In this document: positions 22,634 through 29,040 of the stretch, piece after piece
Layout: the number at the start of each line of letters is the position of its first letter
Numbering within the stretch: position 1 is the first letter of the stretch
Assembly (NCBI GenBank): GCA_045576175.1
Contig: JAZNFW010000107.1
Span: 1-31,242 of the forward strand
Direction of reading: 5' to 3'
Length of the DNA stretch: 31,242 nucleotides
Origin: RGIG8748 sp045576175
GTDB taxonomy: Bacteria > Bacillota > Clostridia > UMGS1810
Program-made: the position numbers and the translations under genes
The notes under the pieces: model-generated
What the model was told of the DNA's origin: nothing
Databases searched by the model: none
Seen by the model: the letters and a program-made list of their open reading frames with translations, nothing else

Positions 22634-23335
22634 GTGTTGTCTTTTTTGGCTCAGATTATGCCAAAGATGTTTTTTATACTGTCCTATGTTACCAATGTAA
22701 GCTCCTTTGCTGTACCCTTAAGTGCCGAGGAGGAGGCTATGTATCTTGCTAGATACAAAAACGGCGATAAGGATGCACGAAACATTCTTATAGAGAGGAA
22801 TTTGCGTCTAGTGGCTCATGTAGTTAAAAAATATCCTGCCGCAGGCGACAGCGACGACCTCATAAGCATAGGAACCATAGGGCTTATCAAGGCAATTTCC
22901 TCCTTCAAAGAGGGCAAGGGAACAAGACTTAGTACATATGCCGCACGCTGTATAGAAAACGAGATTCTAATGAGTATGCGAACGGGCAAAAAAAGGCAAA
23001 ATGAGGTTCTCCTCCAGGACACCGTAGGCAAGGATGCCGACGGCAAGGAGATGAGCCTTATGGATAGGGTCGGCTCAGGTGAGCAGGATGTGTTTGAAGA
23101 GGTGGAAAAAAGGCTCAAAATCAAGGAACTGTACGAAAAAATGTCGGATGTTCTGGCAAAAAGAGAGAAAAAAATCATACGCCTTCGTTACGGGCTCGGC
23201 GGCGGTAGGGTGTTTACCCAAAAGGAGATAGCGTCGCTTCTTAACATATCGCGTTCATATGTGTCAAGAATAGAGAAGAAGGCACTTTTAAAGCTTTCCG
23301 ATGTAATGGGGGTCAACTGGAAAAATCCTCAATAA
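22634..23335 (+). CDS. sigK: Sporulation sigma factor K precursor (late mother cell)
   Basis: SigK directs late mother-cell genes. The 233-aa product is uninterrupted, so there is no skin-type element. It starts with a hydrophobic pro-sequence (LSFLAQIMPKMFFILSYVT); alignment with B. subtilis pro-SigK puts SpoIVFB-type cleavage before Tyr18 in SYV. Region 2 has ARNILIERNLRLVAHVVKKY, DLISIGTIGLIKAI and STYAARCIENEILM; region 4 has FTQKEIASLLNISRSYVSRIEKKAL. The GTG at 22634 is chosen because GGAGG lies 8 bases upstream; the ATG at 22619 overlaps that site. No clear promoter was found, only a weak sigma-E-like pair near 22553 and 22572. Its 3' end overlaps the BofC-like gene by 23 bases. Confidence 0.93.
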   Translation: MLSFLAQIMPKMFFILSYVTNVSSFAVPLSAEEEAMYLARYKNGDKDARNILIERNLRLVAHVVKKYPAAGDSDDLISIGTIGLIKAISSFKEGKGTRLSTYAARCIENEILMSMRTGKKRQNEVLLQDTVGKDADGKEMSLMDRVGSGEQDVFEEVEKRLKIKELYEKMSDVLAKREKKIIRLRYGLGGGRVFTQKEIASLLNISRSYVSRIEKKALLKLSDVMGVNWKNPQ

Positions 23336-23705
23336 GAACAAACATATCCTCCTTTTCGGTAAGCTCAATACCCTCTGTAAGAGCCTTGATGTCATCGTCT
23401 GTGAGATAAAAAGGCTTTATGCTTTCTACGGGAGATATTATTTCTGTGCCGTCTGTCTTTTTTGTTATAAGGTAGACGGCATTGGCTTTTTCGTTGTATT
23501 TTAGTATATATTTTTCCGTGGGTGAATTTGGCACCGAAACAAGCGAGCTGTCGGGCTCGCTTTCTGTTAATGGAGCCTTAAATTGCATATCATCCCCCGC
23601 GGGATAAGTATTTTGCGGATTTTTAACAGAAACAGAGCTTGAAACATATATACCAATGGCACACAGCGCAGCAAAGGAAATTATAATTTTGGATTTATTT
23701 GTCAT
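23313..23705 (-). CDS. BofC-like membrane-anchored protein (putative sigma-K checkpoint)
   Basis: The 130-aa product has one N-terminal membrane segment (about 6-22) and is otherwise extracytoplasmic. Residues 64-128 (EKYILKYNEKANAVYLITK, then PFYLTDDDIKALTEGIEL and a final LIEDF) follow the pattern of the C-terminal domain of BofC-like proteins: a Y-LKEY-GKIAVF strand, a LP-D---L--GI turn and a closing LIEDY. In B. subtilis BofC is made in the forespore and restrains SpoIVB signalling to pro-sigma-K. The assignment is pattern-based. Support comes from the place, tail-to-tail and 23 bases overlapping with sigK, and from a sigma-G type promoter. The start at 23705 follows GGGGAT; ATG at 23720 has no site. 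Confidence 0.6.
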   Translation of the reverse strand: MTNKSKIIISFAALCAIGIYVSSSVSVKNPQNTYPAGDDMQFKAPLTESEPDSSLVSVPNSPTEKYILKYNEKANAVYLITKKTDGTEIISPVESIKPFYLTDDDIKALTEGIELTEKEDMFVLIEDFSS

Positions 23706-23735
23706 AAAATCTATCCCCATTTAGCTTTTTCTGTT

Positions 23736-23763
23736 ATTTTTACCACAAAATTTTAAACTATTC
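23736..23763 (-). promoter_or_regulatory. Sigma-F/sigma-G type promoter of the BofC-like gene
   Basis: On the minus strand GAATA (23763-23759), a 14-bp spacer and GGTAAAAAT (23744-23736), fitting GHATR and GGNNANANT. It resembles the sigG promoter in this window (15-bp spacer). No sigma-A pair was seen here. Confidence 0.55.
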
Positions 23764-23797
23764 GTAAATTGATTGTAACATTAATTTATTATTTGTG

Positions 23798-23806
23798 TGT
23801 TATAAT
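23798..23806 (+). promoter_or_regulatory. Extended -10 promoter of the PBP gene
   Basis: TGT directly before TATAAT (23801-23806) is an extended -10. The -35 position (ACATTA at 23778) is poor; TTGTAA at 23773 is 22 bp away. It is divergent from the BofC-like promoter. Confidence 0.6.
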
Positions 23807-23855
23807 AGATAGTGAGTTAATAGATTTCGATTACTATAGAAACGAGGAGACTCAA

Positions 23856-26234
23856 ATGGACAATCTGGACAAGGTAAGGTCAAGACAAAAAGCCAAATCA
23901 GAAAAACAAAAGAAAAAGTCCTCTACAAGGGAGACTTTAAAAAGGACGGCAAGACCGTCAGAGTCTGCCGCAGGCAGAGTGTCGGCATCGCCCAACAAAA
24001 AACGCAGAAAGAAGAGCAAATACGAATGGGTTTTCACAACCCTTAAAGTGATGTTTCTTATTTTCCTTGTTGTTGCAATAAGCGGCACTGTAGTTGTCCT
24101 TTCTATGATAGATTACAGCTTTGGCGACGACTTAAGCTCACTTAACCTAAACATTTCATCCAAGGTTTATTATACCGATGCCAGCGGTGAGTTGGTGCAG
24201 TATGCACAGTTCGACGGTGCGGAAAAACGCATATGGGTACCCATAAACAAGATGCCTGCAAATCTAAAAAATGCATTTGTGGCAATAGAGGACCAGCGAT
24301 TTTTTAAGCACAATGGAGTAGACATAAAGCGTACAACAGGTGCGGCCTTAAACTACATTTTAAAGGGCGATTCCTCCTACGGCGGAAGTACCATTACACA
24401 GCAGCTTGTAAAGAACATTACTCTGGATAAGGAGAGAACCAAGACAAGAAAAATCCGCGAGATGCTAAGGGCACTTGTTCTGGAAACAAAGATGAGTAAG
24501 GACCAGATTCTTGAAATGTATATGAACACCATATACCTAAGTCAGGGAGCAAACGGTGTGGAAGCTGCGGCAAATGTTTACTTTTCCAAGAGCGTATCCG
24601 AGCTTTCTCTTGCAGAGTGTGCCTGCATAGCTGGCATAACGCAGTACCCCACAAAGTACGATCCCATTTTGCAGCCCGAGGCAAACAAACAGAAGAGGAC
24701 GCTCGTTCTTGATAAAATGCTCGAACTGGAATATATAAGCCAGGAGGAGTATGAAGAGGCGATAAATGAAGAGCTTAACATACAACTCGGAAAAAGCGGA
24801 AATACCTGGATACAGTCATACTTTTTGGACCACCTTTTTGAAGAACTACAGGCAGATTTAGTAGAAAAAGGTTACACACCCGAATTTGCCGCAAATATGA
24901 TATACAACGGCGGACTCAAAATATATTCTACAGTAGACCCCAAGATTCAGGGTGCTATGGAGGATTACTTTGAAGATGATTCCAATTTTTCCGGCTATTA
25001 CGGAGATGTAAAGCCTCAGGCGGCGATGGTTATATCTGACCCCCATACAGGCGGAATAAAGGGAATAGTCGGCGGCAGAGGCGAAAAGGACAGAAATAGA
25101 GGCTTAAACCGAGCTACTCAGTCCAAGCGTCAGCCGGGCTCTTCTATCAAACCTATAGCTGTGTATGCTCCCGCAATCGATATGGGAGTTATAACGCAGT
25201 CCACCATAGTAGACGATTCCCCCTTGGATATAGCAGGCTGGAAGCCTAAGAATTCGGGAGAAAAATTCAGAGGAATGGTGTCTGTGGGAACTGCGGTTAC
25301 CTACTCCTACAATATTCCTGCAGTAAGAGTTCTCGAAGAGGTAGGAGTGGAAAACTCGTTTAACTACTTAAAGAACAAGCTCCATATGGATTCTCTTGTG
25401 GAAAAGAGAGAGCAAGGCGGCAAAACCTATTCCGACAAAAATCTCTCTATGGCGCTCGGCGGTCTTACAGACGGTGTTACAGTGCTGGAAATGAACACTG
25501 CCTACAGTGCACTGGCAAACGGCGGAGAGTATATAGAGCCTCACTGCTACACCAAGGTGTATGATGTAGAGGGCAAGCTCATTTTGGAAAACGAAATACA
25601 CAAGGAAAGAGCCTTTTCACCGTCCACATCATATATAATGAGCAACACCCTTAAGGATGTTGTAACAGTCGGTACAGGAGCAGGCGCCAAGATAAATAAC
25701 ATAGACACCTGCGGTAAAACAGGTACTACCGACAACAGCAAGGACAGATGGTTTATAGGCTACACACCCTATTACTGCGGTTCGGTATGGTTTGGATACG
25801 ATAGCCCCAGAGTTGTATCAGCAAGCGGAAATCCTGCACTCAATATCTGGGATAACATCATGACAAAAATCCATAGCTCCCTTCCCGCAAGAAGCTTTGC
25901 AAAGCCTTCTGATGTTACAGAAGCGGCAGTGTGTCAGAGAACCGGACATTCACCCGCAAGCGGATGCCCCGTGGTTACTCAATACACAGACAAGTCGCGA
26001 CTTAAGACCAAATGCACATCAGACCACGCATATATAGGAACTGAGCCGTATATGACCATAGAGGAATACAACGAAGAAAACGGCATAGAAAACGAGGAAG
26101 ACGAAGAAAACGAAGAAAACGAAGGCGAAGAAAACGGAGAGCAGACACCCGAGGATTCTCAGAGTGAGCAGACTTCTCCGTCGGGCGAGAGCGGTAGTGC
26201 AGATGCCAACAACACACCGCAGCCAAATGAATAA
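23856..26234 (+). CDS. Bifunctional class A penicillin-binding protein (PBP1A family)
   Basis: It polymerises glycan strands and cross-links peptides at the outer membrane face. The 792-aa product has a very basic cytoplasmic N terminus (1-57), one membrane anchor (about 59-83), a GT51 transglycosylase domain with EDQRFF at 145-150 (catalytic Glu145) and GGSTITQQLVKN at 177-187, and a transpeptidase with SSIK (nucleophile Ser429, Lys432), SYN (484-486) and KTGT (621-624). The C-terminal tail (about 725-792) is low complexity, rich in Glu and Asn then Ser, Gln and Pro. The start at 23856 follows GAGGAG; the upstream in-frame codons run through the promoter. The kinase-like gene follows after 14 bases. 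Confidence 0.95.
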   Translation: MDNLDKVRSRQKAKSEKQKKKSSTRETLKRTARPSESAAGRVSASPNKKRRKKSKYEWVFTTLKVMFLIFLVVAISGTVVVLSMIDYSFGDDLSSLNLNISSKVYYTDASGELVQYAQFDGAEKRIWVPINKMPANLKNAFVAIEDQRFFKHNGVDIKRTTGAALNYILKGDSSYGGSTITQQLVKNITLDKERTKTRKIREMLRALVLETKMSKDQILEMYMNTIYLSQGANGVEAAANVYFSKSVSELSLAECACIAGITQYPTKYDPILQPEANKQKRTLVLDKMLELEYISQEEYEEAINEELNIQLGKSGNTWIQSYFLDHLFEELQADLVEKGYTPEFAANMIYNGGLKIYSTVDPKIQGAMEDYFEDDSNFSGYYGDVKPQAAMVISDPHTGGIKGIVGGRGEKDRNRGLNRATQSKRQPGSSIKPIAVYAPAIDMGVITQSTIVDDSPLDIAGWKPKNSGEKFRGMVSVGTAVTYSYNIPAVRVLEEVGVENSFNYLKNKLHMDSLVEKREQGGKTYSDKNLSMALGGLTDGVTVLEMNTAYSALANGGEYIEPHCYTKVYDVEGKLILENEIHKERAFSPSTSYIMSNTLKDVVTVGTGAGAKINNIDTCGKTGTTDNSKDRWFIGYTPYYCGSVWFGYDSPRVVSASGNPALNIWDNIMTKIHSSLPARSFAKPSDVTEAAVCQRTGHSPASGCPVVTQYTDKSRLKTKCTSDHAYIGTEPYMTIEEYNEENGIENEEDEENEENEGEENGEQTPEDSQSEQTSPSGESGSADANNTPQPNE

Positions 26235-26248
26235 AGGAGGGCGTTTTT

Positions 26249-26872
26249 ATGAAGATTATAACAATCAGCCGTGAGTTTGGAAGCGGAGGCAGAGAAATCG
26301 GCAAAAGACTTGCAGACCTCTTGGGATTTGAGTACTACGACCGCGAAATCATCTCCGAGGTTGCAAAGATAGGAAACTTTGATGAAAAATATGTGGAATA
26401 TGTGGGCGAGAACGGTTTTTCGTCCGGTTTCCACTTTACCTTTGGAAGAACGCTCTATTACCCCCATGCTCAGTGGGACAATTCCACCAAGATGATAGTG
26501 GCAGAGCAGAGGGCATTAAACCAGATAGCAGCAAGGGGAAAGGATTGCATCATAGTAGGTCGTTGTGCAGATGTGGTTTTGAGCGAATATAAGCCTTTTA
26601 ATATATTCGTGTATGCGGATATGGAATCCAAGCTCCAAAGATGCAAAAATCGCATGGAAGCGGGCTTAAATATCCCCGATGCCAAACTAATAGGCAAAAT
26701 CAAGAAAATCGATAAAAACAGGACAAAACACCGCGAGGCGATATCTCATATCAAATGGGGCAGAAAGGAAGCTTATCACCTATGTGTAAACACCACAGGA
26801 ATAAACCCCAAGGATATAAGTCCTATCATAGCAGACTATGCTGCATCGTATTTTAAGACTATACATAAATAG
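26249..26872 (+). CDS. Cytidylate kinase-like family protein
   Basis: The 207-aa product begins KIITISREFGSGGREIGKRLADLLG (residues 2-26), the glycine-rich phosphate-binding loop of the cytidylate-kinase-like family, then YDREIISEVAK, CIIVGRCADVVL and a basic segment ending in TKHREAISHIKWGRKEAYHLCVNT. These proteins resemble CMP kinase but differ in the nucleotide-binding region; their substrate is generally not established and a true cmk probably lies elsewhere. AAAGGAGG precedes the ATG. It is the second gene of a unit with PBP1A and is followed by a terminator at 26966. Confidence 0.85.
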   Translation: MKIITISREFGSGGREIGKRLADLLGFEYYDREIISEVAKIGNFDEKYVEYVGENGFSSGFHFTFGRTLYYPHAQWDNSTKMIVAEQRALNQIAARGKDCIIVGRCADVVLSEYKPFNIFVYADMESKLQRCKNRMEAGLNIPDAKLIGKIKKIDKNRTKHREAISHIKWGRKEAYHLCVNTTGINPKDISPIIADYAASYFKTIHK

Positions 26873-26965
26873 AACGTGGATGCAAAAGAAAGCGCAGAAC
26901 GCTTATAGGAAAGGCTATAAATATGTTATTGTGCTAAATGACAGTAAAACAAATAAAATTTATGT

Positions 26966-26997
26966 AGGAATCTGCATTTTGCAGATTCCTATTTTTA
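26966..26997 (+). terminator. Intrinsic terminator of the PBP1A-kinase unit
   Basis: A perfect 11-bp stem, AGGAATCTGCA (26966-26976) with its complement (26980-26990), a 3-nt loop and then ATTTTTAT. Confidence 0.9.
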
Positions 26998-27011
26998 TAG
27001 CCTATAAGCTC

Positions 27012-27289
27012 TAGCCATTGGAGTATTATTCGAACCCGCCTCGAAATCAGCGTTTTCGGCATCTTTTGGCTTGTCGTCCTCGAAAGGCACAAAGCCTTCC
27101 CTCGTCCTTCGCACCAAAATCTATCCAAAAATGCTTGATTTGGAGGTCTTAAGAATTTTAAGATCAACAAAAATTGTTATTATCGAGACAAAAGCACAGG
27201 TAATCCTGTCGGATTATCGAGCATTTTGGTGAAGATAAGAGCGATTTTTGTATCTTAAAATCGGAGTTCGGATAATACTCCAATGGCTA
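27012..27289. mobile_element. MITE-like element with 24-bp terminal inverted repeats
   Basis: The left end (27012-27035, starting TAGCCATTGGAGTATTAT) and the right end (27266-27289) are inverted copies with one mismatch in 24 positions. The 278-bp interior has no convincing gene but several small hairpins (AAGGC/GCCTT near 27085, ACAGG/CCTGT near 27205). The ends start and finish with TA; no longer target duplication is visible. Size, ends and lack of a transposase fit a non-autonomous element mobilised in trans. An open frame on the minus strand at 26934-27170 runs through it and is probably not a gene. Confidence 0.75.
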
Positions 27290-27423
27290 ACCACATAACA
27301 CAGATGAAACTCGGAAAGATGGTTGGAATAAGCGACAGAGCGGTTTCCAAGTGGGAGTCGGGCCTATCGAAGCCTTCGGGTCAAAACTTGATTTCTCTTG
27401 CAAAAATCAATATTACAAATTGA
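27283..27423 (+). pseudogene. Truncated XRE/Cro-CI helix-turn-helix regulator fragment
   Basis: A 46-codon frame whose core reads KLGKMVGISDRAVSKWESG (residues 9-27) followed by LSKPSGQNLISLAKI, the second and third helices of an HTH_3 domain and the segment after them. The first codons come from the right end of the inverted-repeat element, so the N-terminal helix is missing, and the frame stops right after SLAKI, where such regulators normally continue. There is no ribosome site. It is probably the remnant of a regulator gene cut by the insertion and by 3' decay. Confidence 0.7.
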
Positions 27424-27464
27424 TATTCCATCGTGATCACACTTTATTAAAAACACTTTGCGTA

Positions 27465-27493
27465 TTGATATTTTCTCGCATTTGTAGTATCAT
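27465..27493 (+). promoter_or_regulatory. Sigma-A promoter of dus-pth-mfd
   Basis: TTGATA (27465-27470), a 17-bp spacer and TATCAT (27488-27493), starting about 32 bases before the dus ATG. Confidence 0.75.
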
Positions 27494-27531
27494 TTAATTA
27501 GTGATATCCAAAAATAACCAGAGGAATACAA

Positions 27532-28458
27532 ATGAACTTATATTTTGCTCCCCTAGAGGGAATTACAGGATACATATATAGAAATACCCACAAAGAGCTT
27601 TTTGGCTTTTGTGATGCATATTATGCACCTTTTATTACGCCCACGGAAAACGAGCGCCTTAATAAAAAGTGCTTAAGGGATATTCTTCCCGAAAACAACA
27701 GCTGCGGTGATTTAAGGGTTCAGCTTTTGTCAAACAATAGCGCAACATATTTCAAGTTTGAAGAAGAGGTCGTTCCAATGGGATATACCGAAATAAATGT
27801 AAATCTCGGTTGTCCTTCGGGTACAGTGGTAAAGAAGGGACGAGGTGCCGGCTTTCTGCGAGAAACTTCTCTTATGGACGATTTCTTTTTAAAGGTGTTC
27901 GAAAATTGCAGAGTAAATGTATCTGCAAAAACCAGAGTGGGTTTTTACGATGAATCAGAAGCTGAGGGACTAATGGATGTGTACAACAAATATCCACTTA
28001 GTTCACTTATTATACACCCAAGAACGAGGGAAGATTACTACAAGGGAACAGTTAAGCTGGAAACCTTTGAAAAAATGTACTTATCTTCCAAAAACAAGGT
28101 TTGCTACAACGGCGATATATGGACATACAAAAGATATCTGGATATTATAGAGCGTTTTAAGTCGCTTGAGGGAGTAATGATAGGCAGGGGAGCTGTGGCA
28201 AATCCTGCAATTTTCAGAGAAATAAAAGGCGGAAATGTTTTGGAAAAGAGAGAGCTTTTGGAGTTTTCATCTCTTCTTGCACACAGGTATTACGAAGTTC
28301 TTCGTTCCGATATGTACACACTTCATAAGCTAAAAGAAATATGGCTTTATATGATGACAAACTATCCGGACGAAAAAAAGATTTTAAAAAGAGTAAAAAA
28401 GGCAAATACTGTATCAGAATTGCACGAGGCAGTAAAAAACTTGCCTGAGATAGAATAG
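27532..28458 (+). CDS. tRNA-dihydrouridine synthase
   Basis: FMN-dependent enzyme reducing uridines in the tRNA D loop. The 308-aa product starts YFAPLEGITGYIYR (4-17), the FMN-binding start of Dus proteins, and has the catalytic cysteine Cys94 in NLGCPSGTVVKKGRGAGFL (91-109), SAKTRVGF, IIHPRTREDYYKG (the tRNA-contacting histidine) and YNGDIW plus GVMIGRGAVANPAIF near the end of the barrel. A short helical C-terminal domain follows. Subfamily (DusA, B or C) is not decided here. The ATG follows AGAGGAA. pth starts 9 bases after it. Confidence 0.92.
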   Translation: MNLYFAPLEGITGYIYRNTHKELFGFCDAYYAPFITPTENERLNKKCLRDILPENNSCGDLRVQLLSNNSATYFKFEEEVVPMGYTEINVNLGCPSGTVVKKGRGAGFLRETSLMDDFFLKVFENCRVNVSAKTRVGFYDESEAEGLMDVYNKYPLSSLIIHPRTREDYYKGTVKLETFEKMYLSSKNKVCYNGDIWTYKRYLDIIERFKSLEGVMIGRGAVANPAIFREIKGGNVLEKRELLEFSSLLAHRYYEVLRSDMYTLHKLKEIWLYMMTNYPDEKKILKRVKKANTVSELHEAVKNLPEIE

Positions 28459-28467
28459 GAGAAAGTT

Positions 28468-29040
28468 ATGTATCTTATAGCAGGACTAGGAAACCCCGAA
28501 AAGAAATACGATGCCACAAGGCACAACATAGGTTTTGAAACTGTGGATTTACTCTCGCACAAGCTTGGCATAAAGCTTACCAAACTAAAGCACAAGGCTC
28601 TTTGGGGCGATGGCTTTGTAGGAAGCGAAAAGGTAATAATTGCAAAACCTCAGACATATATGAATCTTAGCGGAGAGAGCATAAGAGATATTGCGGAGTT
28701 TTATAAAATCCCTACAGAAAATATAATCATAATATGTGATGATATCAATCTTGACACAGGTCGCATAAGAATAAGACCAAAGGGGAGCGACGGCGGTCAC
28801 AACGGATTAAAGTCCATAATATATCAGCTTGCCGATGACGGATTTGTCCGCATAAGAATGGGCGTAGGAGCCCCCCGAGATGAACGCTATGACCTAGCAG
28901 ACTATGTGCTGGGCAAGTTCTCCAAAGAAGAAATTGAACTACTTACAAAAACGGCAAACACTGTAGTAGAGGCGGTAGAGTGCATAATTAAAAACGATGT
29001 AGCTACTGCTATGAACAGATATAACGGAGCGCCCAAATGA
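28468..29040 (+). CDS. pth: Peptidyl-tRNA hydrolase
   Basis: Releases peptides from peptidyl-tRNA that drops off the ribosome. The 190-aa product has standard length and motifs: GLGNPEKKYDATRHN (6-20, with Asn9 and catalytic His19), PQTYMNLSGES, ICDDINLDTGRIRIRPKGSDGGHNGLKSI and RMGVGAP. TAGGAG precedes the ATG. Its stop overlaps the mfd start (ATGA), the common pth-mfd order of Firmicutes. Confidence 0.96.
   Translation: MYLIAGLGNPEKKYDATRHNIGFETVDLLSHKLGIKLTKLKHKALWGDGFVGSEKVIIAKPQTYMNLSGESIRDIAEFYKIPTENIIIICDDINLDTGRIRIRPKGSDGGHNGLKSIIYQLADDGFVRIRMGVGAPRDERYDLADYVLGKFSKEEIELLTKTANTVVEAVECIIKNDVATAMNRYNGAPK

Larger units (their letters stand above)
26873..27531. other. Long intergenic stretch: contents
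   Basis: This is the only gene-free stretch over 300 bases apart from the tRNA region. It holds, in order: a short tail with an interrupted inverted repeat (GCTTATAGG at 26901-26909 with 27001-27009), the terminator of the PBP unit, a 278-bp element with inverted ends (27012-27289), a truncated helix-turn-helix frame (27283-27423) and the dus promoter (27465-27493). Nothing convincing was seen in 27424-27464. Confidence 0.8.

Noticed and set aside
22619..23335. sigK starting at the ATG at 22619
   Set aside because: This ATG lies on the GGAGG ribosome site itself; the GTG at 22634 has correct spacing and gives a B. subtilis-like pro-sequence.
26934..27170. 78-codon minus-strand open frame across the terminator and the left part of the MITE-like element
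   Set aside because: It runs through a terminator hairpin and an inverted-repeat end, has no ribosome site and no recognisable domain; typical false call in such repeats.
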